A DNA stretch of 64,000 bases from Nonomuraea aurantiaca (lineage in GTDB: Bacteria; Actinomycetota; Actinomycetes; Streptosporangiales; Streptosporangiaceae): contig NZ_JAIWNB010000010.1 in NCBI RefSeq assembly GCF_020215705.1, forward strand, positions 124,001 through 188,000, read 5' to 3'. A model generated the notes under the pieces. That model was not told the DNA's origin, did not search any database, and saw only the letters and a list, made by a program, of their open reading frames with translations. Made by a program: the position numbers and the translations under genes. Below, piece after piece: positions 8,891 to 17,121 of this stretch; position 1 is the stretch's first letter; each line of letters starts with the position of its first letter.

Positions 8891-10294
8891 ATGATCACTA
8901 AAATCCCGTTCGGGGAGAAGTATGCCGGGTTGAGCATCTTCGAGCCGAGCGAGGGGACCCTGGTGGTCGTACCCTCGCTCTCCCTTCCGCAGGACGAGCT
9001 GCGCCGCATCACCGGTGCGAGATGTTATGAGGAGCGCCTGCTCTTCCTCCTCCTCACGCTCCGCGAGCCCGGCGTCAAAGTGATCTACCTCTCCTCCGCG
9101 CCCATCGATCCGGACATCATCGCCTACTATTTCGGCTTCCTGCCTGATCCGGATGACGCCGCCAAACGGCTGCGGCTGATCACTCTCGACGACCCGCACT
9201 CGCAGCCGCTCACCAGAACCCTGCTCTCGCGGCCCGAGGTGGTCGAGCAGGTGCGTGCGGCGATCGACGGCGACGCGTGGTTGGTGCCGTTCGTGCTGAG
9301 CGAGCTGGAGGAGGAGTTCGCCGCGCTGCTGGGCATCCCCGTGTACGGCCCGGCCACGTCGCTCGCCTATTACGGCTCCAAGAGCGGCTCCCGCGAGGTC
9401 GGCCAGGAGGCCGGCGTGCCGATGGCCCGCGGGTTCGGAGATCTGCACTCCATGGCCGAGATCGAGGACGCGATCGAGGCTCTGCCGGGCGAGCGGGTGA
9501 TGGTCAAGCTGAACGACGGCTACTCGGGTCTCGGCAACGCCATCGTGCCCAAGGGCGATCTGGCGGGGACGAGCTTCTCCGCGTACGGCGAGACCTGGAA
9601 GAGCTTCACCGCGAAGATCCGCGAACGCGGCGCGGTCGTGGAGGAGTTCATCGAGCACCGCCCGCTGCACTATCCCAGTGCGCTGGCCCGCATCACGCCC
9701 GGCGGCCGGCATGCTGTCGTCGCCACCCACGACCAGGTGCTCGGCGGCGCCAACCAGGACGTCTACCAGGGCTGCACGTTCCCGGCGGCGCCGGAGTACC
9801 GGGCCGAGGTGGGCGCGTCGGCCGAGCGGATCGCCCGCGTCATGGCGGAGCGGGGCGTGGTGGGGCTGTTCGGCATGGACTTCTTCGCGCTGGAGACCGA
9901 CGCCGGATACGCGGCGCTGCTGTGCGAGATCAACCTGCGGATCGGCGGCACCACGCATCCCTTCGGCGCCGCGGTGCTGACCACCGGCGCCTCCTACGAT
10001 CCGGGTACCGGGCTGCTCATGGCCGGTGACCAGCCCAAGTACTACACCGCGACCGACAACTGCGCGGCCGGCTGCCTGCGCGGCCGCTCCCCCGGCCAGG
10101 TCGTGCGGATGGTCGAGGCGCTCGGTCTCGGCTTCGACCACACCCGTCGGACGGGAAACGTCTTCCACCTGCTCGGGGCGCTCCCCGAGCACGGCAAGCT
10201 CGGCTTCACCACGATCGGCGACTCCCGCGAGGAGGCCGACGAGCTGCACCGGCTCACTCGCCGCGCGCTCTGCGGAGCCCCTTCCAGCCGATGA
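8891..10294 (+). CDS. PGM1-like ATP-grasp peptide ligase
   Basis: Predicted ATP-dependent carboxylate-amine ligase related to PGM1, the ligase that couples an N-terminal amino acid derivative to a peptide in pheganomycin biosynthesis. 467 aa. N-terminal pre-ATP-grasp part (about 1-150, LIFEPSEGTLVVVPSLSLP-like strand), ATP-grasp fold with lysine in RVMVKLNDGYSG and metal/phosphate residues in LLCEINLRIGGTTHPF, then a PGM1-type C-terminal domain (about 380-460). The ATG at 8891 has no clear ribosome site; leaderless translation or a TTG at 8930 are alternatives. The 3' end overlaps the convergent membrane-protein gene by 41 bases. No precursor-peptide gene is evident nearby, so the substrate is unknown. 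Confidence 0.78.
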   Translation: MITKIPFGEKYAGLSIFEPSEGTLVVVPSLSLPQDELRRITGARCYEERLLFLLLTLREPGVKVIYLSSAPIDPDIIAYYFGFLPDPDDAAKRLRLITLDDPHSQPLTRTLLSRPEVVEQVRAAIDGDAWLVPFVLSELEEEFAALLGIPVYGPATSLAYYGSKSGSREVGQEAGVPMARGFGDLHSMAEIEDAIEALPGERVMVKLNDGYSGLGNAIVPKGDLAGTSFSAYGETWKSFTAKIRERGAVVEEFIEHRPLHYPSALARITPGGRHAVVATHDQVLGGANQDVYQGCTFPAAPEYRAEVGASAERIARVMAERGVVGLFGMDFFALETDAGYAALLCEINLRIGGTTHPFGAAVLTTGASYDPGTGLLMAGDQPKYYTATDNCAAGCLRGRSPGQVVRMVEALGLGFDHTRRTGNVFHLLGALPEHGKLGFTTIGDSREEADELHRLTRRALCGAPSSR

Positions 10295-10457
10295 CGGCCA
10301 GCACGACCGCGAGAATGAGATTGACCGCGATCAGGATGCCGTGCACCACGTAGAAGCTCGTGGGATGGCCGTCTGCCAGGTTAAACCCGAGGTTGATCCA
10401 CTCGAACACCATGAACACGCCGAGCACGATGAGGAATCCGGCGATCTTTCGCGACAT
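10254..10457 (-). CDS. Small membrane protein, SCO4848 type
   Basis: 67-aa protein with two hydrophobic helices (KIAGFLIVLGVFMVFEWINL and an ILIAVNLILAVVLAVIGW segment) and a short charged tail. The sequence pattern, including DGHPTSFYVVHGILI, matches the SCO4848 family of actinomycete membrane proteins, and the neighbouring carboxypeptidase and YihY genes correspond to SCO4847 and SCO4849, which supports the assignment. ATG 10457 (MSRKIAGF) is chosen over a GTG two codons upstream. Divergent from the carboxypeptidase, convergent and overlapping with the ligase. Function unknown. Confidence 0.78.
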   Translation of the reverse strand: MSRKIAGFLIVLGVFMVFEWINLGFNLADGHPTSFYVVHGILIAVNLILAVVLAVIGWKGLRRARGE

Positions 10458-10540
10458 GACCACTTCTCTAGTATCAGGTGCCGATCATCAGGGGATGTGT
10501 CGGCACATGTGCAATGACACGAAGCTACGCTGAGACCGCC

Positions 10541-11680
10541 ATGCTGATGAAACCGGTGCCCGTCACGGCACTCCTCACGGCACTCCTCGCGGCGGTCGCG
10601 CTCACGGGGACCGCCCATGCCACGCCGACCCCTACCCCGACGCCGAAGCCCGTCGGCGGGGAGCTGCTGGGCAGCCGCGGCTTGGTGAGGCCCGCCGGCA
10701 TCAAGGCACCGCCGAAGTCCAAGGCCACCTCGTACGTGATCGCCGACCTGGAGACCGGCGAGGTGCTCGCGGCCAAGGACCCGCACGGGCGCTACCTGCC
10801 GGCCAGCACGCTCAAGACGCTCACCGCGCTCACGCTCATCCCCAAGCTGGACAAGAACCTCACGGTCAAGCCCAGCCGGAACGCGGTCGACCAGGAGGGC
10901 ACCGCCGTCGGCCTGACGACCAAGCCGCTCTACAAGGTCGACGACCTGTTCAAGGCGTTGCTGATGTCGTCGGGCAACGACGCGGCGATGGCCCTGGCCG
11001 AGACGAACGGCAGCCTGGCCAAGACCATGCGCGACATGAACGCCGAGGCCAAGCAGCTGCAGGCGAACGACACGGTGGCCAAGACGCCCAGCGGGCTGGA
11101 CAAGCCGGGGCAGAGCAGCTCGGCGTACGACTTGGCGCTCATCGCACGGGCCGGCCTCGGCAACCCCGACTTCCGTCGATATATCAGTACGAAGATCGCC
11201 AAGTTCCCGGCGCCCAAGAAGTACTACGAGATCAGCAACCACAACAAGCTGCTGTGGCGCTACCAGGGCATGATCGGCGTCAAGAACGGCTGGACGTCCA
11301 AGGCCCAGGCCAGCTTCGTCGGCGCCGCGACACGTGGCGGCCACACGATCATCGTGACCATCATGCGGCACGAGGGGTACTTCTGGGAGGAGGTGGCGAG
11401 CCTGCTCGACTGGGGCTTCGCCGCCCGGGGCAAGGTCACGCCGGTCGGGCAGCTGGTCGATCCGCTGCCGGTCGAGCTGCCCGCGCAGCAGGTGACCACC
11501 TCGCCGGTCGTCACCGGGCCGCCGGCCACGGCGCCGCTGCTCGACTCGGCCGCCTCGAAGCAGACGGACACCAGCCGTACGGTGGGCTCGATCGTGATCG
11601 GGGGCGGGCTGCTGTTCGGCCTGACCTGGCTGGGCTACGGCATCCGCCGCCGGCGCAACTCGCGGCGTGAGGTCAGATAA
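10541..11680 (+). CDS. D-alanyl-D-alanine carboxypeptidase (peptidase S11)
   Basis: Penicillin-binding protein that trims the terminal D-Ala of peptidoglycan pentapeptides outside the membrane. Starting at ATG 10541 (MLMKPVPVTALL) it has a signal peptide, then a Thr-Pro repeat linker. Active-site motifs: S89-T-L-K92, SGN in MSSGNDAAMA, and KNG (in GVKNGWTSKA) in place of the usual KTG. A C-terminal membrane anchor (SIVIGGGLLFGLTWLGYG) is followed by an Arg-rich tail. About 379 aa, normal length. In-frame starts upstream at 10478 and 10514 are possible but would extend ahead of the signal peptide. It overlaps the convergent YihY gene by eight bases. Confidence 0.9.
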   Translation: MLMKPVPVTALLTALLAAVALTGTAHATPTPTPTPKPVGGELLGSRGLVRPAGIKAPPKSKATSYVIADLETGEVLAAKDPHGRYLPASTLKTLTALTLIPKLDKNLTVKPSRNAVDQEGTAVGLTTKPLYKVDDLFKALLMSSGNDAAMALAETNGSLAKTMRDMNAEAKQLQANDTVAKTPSGLDKPGQSSSAYDLALIARAGLGNPDFRRYISTKIAKFPAPKKYYEISNHNKLLWRYQGMIGVKNGWTSKAQASFVGAATRGGHTIIVTIMRHEGYFWEEVASLLDWGFAARGKVTPVGQLVDPLPVELPAQQVTTSPVVTGPPATAPLLDSAASKQTDTSRTVGSIVIGGGLLFGLTWLGYGIRRRRNSRREVR

Positions 11681-12608
11681 CGCCGTTGGAGGAGGGGATG
11701 GGCGAGGGTGAGGGCGGCGGGCAGAGCCCGGCCGTGGCGGTCCAGGCGGCGACGTACAGGACGAATCTGACGGAGAAGTTGATCCAGACCAGCAGCCCCA
11801 CCATGACGGCGAACGCGCCGTAGATCGGGTTGCTCAGCGTCTGCCCCAGCAGCAGCGACGCGACCTGCTTGAGCAGCCCGAACCCGATGGCGCCGAGCAG
11901 CGCGCCCCTGGCCAGCACCCGGAAGGGCTGGGTGGCGCGGCCCACCCAGCCCAGCAGGATCAGGAACAGCACCCAGTCGGCGGCCACGCTGGCCAGCAGG
12001 CCCACCAGCCAGAGCGTGCCGGTCGTCACCGGCGCGCTGCCCAGCCCGAGAGTCACCGCGACCTTGGTCGTCGCCTGCGTCGCGGCCCCGCCGATCAACA
12101 CCGACACGATCGAGGTCACGCCGAGCAGGAGCAGGGAGATCAGGTCGCGCAGCTTGGCGACGAAGAAGTTCGGCGGCGGAACCGTGGTCATCGACATCTC
12201 CCACAGCGCCCCGCGCAGCGCGTCCACGGCGCCCAGCCCCGCGTAGAGCAGACCGGCCAGGCCGATGATCCCGGCGGTCGCCCTGGCCTTGGCGATGGCC
12301 TGGAGGTCGATCTGGTCGGCGAGTCCGGGCAGCTGGTCCTTGATCGCCGACTCGAGGGTGCTGATGGCGTTCTGGTCGTTTGACAGGACGTAGCCGAACA
12401 GCGCGTACGCCAGCGCGACCAGGGGGAAGAACGACAGGAACGCGAAGTAGGTCACCGCCCCGGCCAGCCGGTCGCCGAACCGCAGCTGGTAGCGCTGCAC
12501 GGTCCTCATCAGATGGTCGATCCAGAGGCGGCGGACCCGCCAGGACTCGACGACGCGGCCACTCCGGGCCTTGGCCGACTCGACGCGTGCCATCAGCTTC
12601 GCCAACAC
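11673..12608 (-). CDS. YihY/virulence factor BrkB family membrane protein
   Basis: 311-aa integral membrane protein with six hydrophobic segments and the family signature RLAGAVTYFAFLSFFPL near residue 45, plus IYGAFAVMVGLLVWINFS near the C-terminus. The family (formerly mis-annotated as RNase BN) has no agreed function. The start is uncertain: GTG 12608 gives MLAKLMARVES; ATG 12593 is an alternative, and neither has a strong ribosome site. Context matches SCO4849 beside SCO4847-4848. A hairpin GGTGCCC/GGGCACC at 12631-12654 lies just upstream, after the amidohydrolase gene. Confidence 0.88.
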   Translation of the reverse strand: MLAKLMARVESAKARSGRVVESWRVRRLWIDHLMRTVQRYQLRFGDRLAGAVTYFAFLSFFPLVALAYALFGYVLSNDQNAISTLESAIKDQLPGLADQIDLQAIAKARATAGIIGLAGLLYAGLGAVDALRGALWEMSMTTVPPPNFFVAKLRDLISLLLLGVTSIVSVLIGGAATQATTKVAVTLGLGSAPVTTGTLWLVGLLASVAADWVLFLILLGWVGRATQPFRVLARGALLGAIGFGLLKQVASLLLGQTLSNPIYGAFAVMVGLLVWINFSVRFVLYVAAWTATAGLCPPPSPSPIPSSNGVI

Positions 12609-12686
12609 CGTGCCGCGCGCCGCCTTTCAAGGTGCCCCGCCGTCGCCGGGCACCTGCCCTGGCTACCGCTCTTCTACCACGAAGCC

Positions 12687-12716
12687 TCGTACCCAGGAGC
12701 TTCGTACCCAGGAGCT
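12687..12716. repeat. Two tandem 15-bp repeats next to amidohydrolase stop
   Basis: TCGTACCCAGGAGCT occurs twice without a gap (12687-12701, 12702-12716), followed by TCG, just beyond the amidohydrolase stop codon at 12725. Confidence 0.7.
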
Positions 12717-12724
12717 TCGCGCGG

Positions 12725-14011
12725 TCACGAGCGGGGCGCGCTCGTGACGGCGCGGGCGGACTCCGCGAGCCTCGCGAGCACCGCCGTGACGTCGTGGTGC
12801 AGCAGCCTGCCGTCCCGCTTGACCACCCGCCCGGCCACCAGGACGGTGTCGACGGCGCTGGTGTCGGCGTTGAGCACCACCGCGCCGATCGGATCGTGCG
12901 CGGCCGCCATGCCCGGCGTGCCGGTACGCAGCAGCACGAGGTCGGCCTGCTTGCCGACCCGCAGCGAGCCGACGGTGTCACCGAGCCCCACCACCTCGGC
13001 GCCTTCGATGGTGGCCATCCGCAGCGCGTCACGGGCCCGGAATCCCATCCCCTGCCCGTCCGGGCGCCCCCGCTCCAGCGCGAACGCGGTCCGCATCAGG
13101 CTGAACATGTCACCGGGCGCGCACGTCACGCTGTCGATGCTGAGCGAGGTGGGGATCCCGGCGGCCCGCGCCCGCCCGCTGATCGGGTAACCGATGCCGA
13201 GGGCCATCTCGTCGATCGGCGACACGGACACGCCGCCGCCGCTGTCGGCGATGAGCTTGAGCTGGTCGTCGCTGTAGTGGTTGGCGTGCACGTACGTCGT
13301 GCGCGGCGCCAGCAGCCCGTTGGCCTTCAGGAACGCGAGCCCCTTGGCGGAGCTCTCCCTGCCGTGGCCGCCGAGATGCGCGGTGACGGGCAGGTCGAGC
13401 TCGTGGGCCAGCCGCCACTCCGCCAGCGCGTCGTCCTCACTGACGATCTCCGGCCCGAGAGCGGCGATCGCCATGGTCACCAGGCCGGCCGTGCCGAAAT
13501 GCTCGTCATGGACCCGGCGCCCCTCCTTGTGCAGGTTCTCCCGGGGCCCGCCGTGGCAGTAGCCGAAGATCGCCCTGATGCCCGACTCGCGCAGCGCCTG
13601 TACGGCGGAGTCGGTGTGCTCGGGCGTGAACTGCACGTGCGACCAGTCGAGCAGCGTGGTGATCCCGGCGTCCAGGCACTCCAGCGCGCCGGCCAGGTTG
13701 CCCGCGTAGACGTCCTCGGGCCGGTAGCCGGGTGCCAGCTCACCCAGGATGCGCTGCAGATAGCCGCCGAACGTCATGTCCGGCGCGATCGCCCTGATGC
13801 CGGCCTGCCAGGTGTGCCGGTGGCTGTCGACGAACCCCGGCAGCACGATCATCCCGGTCGCGTCGACGACCTCCGCCCCCGGCACCTCGGGCAGATCCGG
13901 CCCTACCTCGGCGATCCGATCGCCCTCGACCCGCACGTCCACCTGCCCGAGCACGACAGGCTCCGGCTCCGTGTCGACGACGATCCCGTTCTTGATCAAG
14001 GTTATTGTCAT
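12725..14011 (-). CDS. Amidohydrolase family deaminase (TRZ/ATZ, chlorohydrolase-like)
   Basis: Metal-dependent hydrolase of the cytosine-deaminase/ATZ-TRZ branch of the amidohydrolase superfamily, likely deaminating a nucleobase, triazine-like or other heterocyclic compound. 428 aa starting MTITLIKNGIVVDTEP. Metal-site motifs: GFVDSHRHTWQ (HxH; HRH), the histidine in VTAHLGGHG, YVHANHYSD, and the aspartate in SLSIDSV. C-terminal beta-sandwich KQADLVLLRTGTPGM. Divergent from a MarR regulator whose probable operator (14015-14036) begins four bases upstream of its ATG, so it is probably repressed by that protein and induced by its substrate or an analogue. Confidence 0.88.
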   Translation of the reverse strand: MTITLIKNGIVVDTEPEPVVLGQVDVRVEGDRIAEVGPDLPEVPGAEVVDATGMIVLPGFVDSHRHTWQAGIRAIAPDMTFGGYLQRILGELAPGYRPEDVYAGNLAGALECLDAGITTLLDWSHVQFTPEHTDSAVQALRESGIRAIFGYCHGGPRENLHKEGRRVHDEHFGTAGLVTMAIAALGPEIVSEDDALAEWRLAHELDLPVTAHLGGHGRESSAKGLAFLKANGLLAPRTTYVHANHYSDDQLKLIADSGGGVSVSPIDEMALGIGYPISGRARAAGIPTSLSIDSVTCAPGDMFSLMRTAFALERGRPDGQGMGFRARDALRMATIEGAEVVGLGDTVGSLRVGKQADLVLLRTGTPGMAAAHDPIGAVVLNADTSAVDTVLVAGRVVKRDGRLLHHDVTAVLARLAESARAVTSAPRS

Positions 14012-14014
14012 GCC

Positions 14015-14036
14015 AAAAGCTTAGTAAGAAGCTTTT
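14015..14036. promoter_or_regulatory. Probable MarR operator
   Basis: Perfect dyad AAAAGCTT-AGTAAG-AAGCTTTT (8-base arms, 6-base centre), AT-rich in a GC-rich genome, positioned between the divergent amidohydrolase (ATG 14011) and MarR gene (ATG 14071). Size and placement fit a MarR dimer repressing both genes. Confidence 0.8.
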
Positions 14037-14070
14037 CAGAAAGCAATATGCCGCCAAGTATCCTCGATCC

Positions 14071-14577
14071 ATGAAGCACGATGACGTCGACGCGATGGTC
14101 CCCCGCTGGCAGAACTCCGGCCTGTCGTCGTCGCTCATCGCCGACCTCGAGCTGAGCAAGCGCACGTCCCGCCTCAACATGCTCTTCGAGACGGCGATCA
14201 AGGCCGAGCTGGCGGACCTGGGCCTGACCTATGCCGAGTTCGACGTCCTCGCCGCCCTGGCCCGCACCGGCCCCCCGCACCGGCTCAAGCCCAGCGAGCT
14301 GTCCAAGGGCCTCTACCTCACCTCAGGCGGCACGAGCAACGTCCTGCAGCGCCTCACGGCAGCCGGCTACGTGGAGCGGGCGGCGAACGAGGGCGACGCG
14401 CGCAGCCGCTGGGTCCAGCTCACCCCCGAGGGCCTGAGCCTGGCCAACACGGCCCTGGAGGTCTCGGGCAAGGCCCACGAAGAGGTGATGGCGGGCGTCC
14501 CGGAGGAAACGGTACGGAAAGCGGCGGACGCCCTCCGGGAGGTCCTCCTGGCAGTGGGCCGCCGCCGCTTCCACTAG
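14071..14577 (+). CDS. MarR family transcriptional regulator
   Basis: 168-aa winged-helix regulator. ATG 14071 (MKHDDVDAMVPRW) is used because an upstream in-frame ATG at 14005 would place the operator-like dyad inside the gene. The DNA-binding region includes LKPSELSKGLYLTSGGTSNVLQRL (recognition helix, about residues 72-95) followed by the wing with ANEGDARSRWVQLTPEG, a standard MarR signature. Likely autoregulated and controlling the divergent amidohydrolase through the dyad at 14015-14036. Confidence 0.92.
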   Translation: MKHDDVDAMVPRWQNSGLSSSLIADLELSKRTSRLNMLFETAIKAELADLGLTYAEFDVLAALARTGPPHRLKPSELSKGLYLTSGGTSNVLQRLTAAGYVERAANEGDARSRWVQLTPEGLSLANTALEVSGKAHEEVMAGVPEETVRKAADALREVLLAVGRRRFH

Positions 14578-14600
14578 TCACAACTGACGAATGCCGGGGA

Positions 14601-14665
14601 TCGTCGATCGTAGGCTCAGGAGCCGACGAGGGCATCGGCTACGCGACCGCCCGGCGGCTCGGCGG
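14601..14665 (+). pseudogene. Possible relic of an SDR oxidoreductase N-terminus
   Basis: In the frame beginning at 14601 the sequence reads SSIVGSGADEGIGYATARRL, resembling the first beta strand, glycine-rich NAD(P) loop (GxxxGIG) and first helix of short-chain dehydrogenases. No start codon with a ribosome site precedes it and similarity stops after about 22 codons, so it looks like a fragment left between the MarR gene and trpS. Alternatively a chance match. Confidence 0.35.
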
Positions 14666-14702
14666 CTCGGCAAGCGGCGGGGCAGGAAGTCGCGCACCTC
14701 TG

Positions 14703-15707
14703 TCAGAGGCGGGGCAGGAAACCGACCCGCTCGCGGACCTCGGCCATGGTCTGGCGGGCCACGGCGCCGGCTCGCTCGGCGCCGATGGCCAGCAGCCGGT
14801 CCAGCTCCGCCTCGTCGGCCAGCAGCTTCTCCGTGCGCTCCCGGATGGGCGTGAACGTCTCCACGACGGCCTCCGCCACGTCCTTCTTGAACGTCCCGTA
14901 GCCCTGCCCCTCATAACGCGCGACCAGGTCGGGGATCGGCGTGGCCGTGAGCGCGGACAGGATGCGCAGCAGGTTGGAGATGCCGGGCTTGCCGTCCTCG
15001 TCGAACAGGACCTCCGAGCCGGTGTCCGTGACCGCGCGCATGACCTTCTTGCGCAGCGGCCCCGGCTGCTCCAGGACGTCGAGGATGCCGGCCGGGCTGG
15101 AGGACGACTTGGACATCTTGGCCGTCGGGTCCTGGAGGTCGGTGATCTTCTCGACCTCCTTGAGGATGTACGGCTCGGGGAGGGTGAAGGTGTCGCCGAA
15201 GCGGTGGTTGAAGCGCTGGCCGAGGTCGCGGGTGAGCTCCAGGTGCTGCTTCTGGTCGGCGCCGACCGGCACGCTGTTGGCCTGATAGAGCAGGATGTCG
15301 GCGGCTTGGAGCACCGGGTAGGTGAAGAGCCCGACGCTGGCCGCGTTCTCCCCGAACTTGGCTGACTTGTCCTTGAACTGCGTCATCCTGGCCGCCTCGC
15401 CCATGCCCGTCAGGCAGATGAGGATCCAGGCCAGCTCGCTGTGCTCGCGCACGTGCGACTGGACGAACACGGTCGAGCGCTCGGGATCGAGCCCGGCGGC
15501 GAACAGCTGCGCGGCGGCCACGCGGGTGCGACGGCGCAGCGCGGCGGGCTCGGTCGGCACCGTGATCGCGTGGAGGTCGACGACGCAGTAGAAGGCGTCA
15601 TGAGTCTCCTGCAGCGTCACCCATTGGCGGACCGCACCCAGGTAGTTGCCCAGGTGGAAGGAGTCTGCGGTGGGCTGGATGCCGGAGAGGACACGAGGTC
15701 TGGCCAT
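14703..15707 (-). CDS. trpS: Tryptophanyl-tRNA synthetase
   Basis: Class I aminoacyl-tRNA synthetase charging tRNA-Trp. Class I motifs are clear: the HIGH-like region in GIQPTADSFHLGNYLGA and the KMSKS loop in PTAKMSKSSSSPAG. About 334 aa from ATG 15707 (MARPRVLSGI); a TTG at 15716 would add three residues. It follows the CNNM gene by about 15 bases on the same strand, so the two are probably co-transcribed. No T-box or Trp-rich leader is visible upstream. An orthologue sits in the comparable region of the S. coelicolor chromosome. Confidence 0.96.
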   Translation of the reverse strand: MARPRVLSGIQPTADSFHLGNYLGAVRQWVTLQETHDAFYCVVDLHAITVPTEPAALRRRTRVAAAQLFAAGLDPERSTVFVQSHVREHSELAWILICLTGMGEAARMTQFKDKSAKFGENAASVGLFTYPVLQAADILLYQANSVPVGADQKQHLELTRDLGQRFNHRFGDTFTLPEPYILKEVEKITDLQDPTAKMSKSSSSPAGILDVLEQPGPLRKKVMRAVTDTGSEVLFDEDGKPGISNLLRILSALTATPIPDLVARYEGQGYGTFKKDVAEAVVETFTPIRERTEKLLADEAELDRLLAIGAERAGAVARQTMAEVRERVGFLPRL

Positions 15708-15721
15708 AGCAGCCAATTGTG

Positions 15722-17035
15722 TCAGGAATCCAGCTCGGGCGGCGACTCGACCGCCGGACGGCGCTTCACCCTCACCCTGGCGATACGGCGGCCGTCGAGC
15801 TCGGTGACGGTCAGCTCGAACCCGGGCACCTCCACCATCTCCCCGACGGCGGCCACGTGGCCGAGCATGGACATCACGAACCCGCCCAGCGTCTCGTACG
15901 GCCCGTCGGCCAGCCGGATGCCGGTCTGGGCGGCGAAGTCGTTGAGGTTCGTCAGACCGTCGATCTCCATCTCGCCCGCCGGGAGGACGACGGTGTCGCC
16001 CTCGACGTCGTACTCGTCCCTGATGTCGCCGATGAGCTCTTCGACCAGGTCCTCCAGGGTGACGATGCCGGCCGTCCCGCCGTACTCGTCGACGACGATG
16101 GCCAGGTGGTGGCCCTCGTCGCGCATCTCCGAGAGCGTCGTGAGCAGGCGCTTGGAGGCCGGTACGAACTTGACCGGCCGGATCGGCACCAGCTCGCTGA
16201 TCGGCTCGATCCGGCCGGTGAGCACCGGGTCGAGCAGGTCCCTCACGTGCACGAACCCGATGACCTCGTCATACGACTCGCGGTAGACGGGGAAGCGCGA
16301 GTGCGGCAGCCCAGAGGCCAGCACCGCCGCCTCCGCCAATGTGGTGTCGGCCTCCATGAACTCCACCTCGGTGCGGGGCAGCATGACCTCGCGGAGCTGG
16401 CGCTTGCCCGCGGCGAACACCTCCGCGATCAGCTTGCGCTCGTCGGCGGTCAGGTCGGTGTGCCCCACGACCATGTCGCGCAGCTCCTCGGTGGTGACCT
16501 CCTCCCTGTCGGCCTCCGGATTGCCGCCGAGCAGCTTGACCACGCCGTCGGTCGACTTCGACAGCGCCCAGATGACCGGGCGCGACAGCATGGCGACGCG
16601 GTCGAGGAAGGGCGCCACGACCAGCGAGAGCCCCTCGGCCCGCTGCAGGGCCAGGCGTTTGGGGGCCAGCTCGCCGAGCACGAGAGAGACGTACGAGATG
16701 GCCAGCGTCACCAGCACCAGCGCGAGTACGGGGGCGACGGCGTGGGGCACGTTCCACCGTTCGAGCACGGGCACGAACTGCATGCCGAGCCGGTCGGCGC
16801 CGAACGCGGCCGACAGCATGGTGGCGACGGTCACCCCGATCTGCACGGCGGACAGGAAGCGGTTGGGGTCCTGGGCGAGCTTGGCGACCCGCTCGCCGCG
16901 GCGCCCCTTCTGAGCGAGCTTGCGCACCTGGCTCTCCCGCAGGGAGACCATCGCCATCTCGGCGGCGGCGAAGAAGCCGCCGACGAGGATGAACAGAAGG
17001 ACCAGCGCGATATTGGCCGCGAGGGTGTCAAACAT
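15722..17035 (-). CDS. CNNM/CorC family transporter (hemolysin family, CBS pair)
   Basis: Membrane protein of the CNNM/HlyC-CorC family, implicated in Mg2+ (or other divalent cation) efflux. Starts at ATG 17035 (MFDTLAANIALVLL) and has an N-terminal DUF21 membrane domain with the AAEMAMVSLRESQVRKLA motif, two CBS domains around residues 210-330 (LPRTEVEFMEADTTL...; ...VDEYGGTAGIVTLEDLVEEL), and a C-terminal CorC/HlyC domain ending in RVRVKRRPAVE. About 437 aa. Probable operon with trpS. A GTG at 17059 is a less likely start. Confidence 0.92.
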   Translation of the reverse strand: MFDTLAANIALVLLFILVGGFFAAAEMAMVSLRESQVRKLAQKGRRGERVAKLAQDPNRFLSAVQIGVTVATMLSAAFGADRLGMQFVPVLERWNVPHAVAPVLALVLVTLAISYVSLVLGELAPKRLALQRAEGLSLVVAPFLDRVAMLSRPVIWALSKSTDGVVKLLGGNPEADREEVTTEELRDMVVGHTDLTADERKLIAEVFAAGKRQLREVMLPRTEVEFMEADTTLAEAAVLASGLPHSRFPVYRESYDEVIGFVHVRDLLDPVLTGRIEPISELVPIRPVKFVPASKRLLTTLSEMRDEGHHLAIVVDEYGGTAGIVTLEDLVEELIGDIRDEYDVEGDTVVLPAGEMEIDGLTNLNDFAAQTGIRLADGPYETLGGFVMSMLGHVAAVGEMVEVPGFELTVTELDGRRIARVRVKRRPAVESPPELDS

Positions 17036-17121
17036 GGTGGTTGGCAGCGTACTCGGCACGTTTCCCGCGTATGCTGAACACCGAGCCCGACAAAATTAAA
17101 CATATAACCACAGGAGTGAAC

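Noticed and set aside
8891..12608. RiPP biosynthetic cluster around the PGM1-like ligase
   Set aside because: No precursor peptide, transporter or tailoring enzyme; neighbours are conserved cell-wall genes.
14578..17121. T-box or Trp attenuator upstream of trpS
   Set aside because: trpS follows the CNNM gene by about 15 bases; no leader sequence is available.
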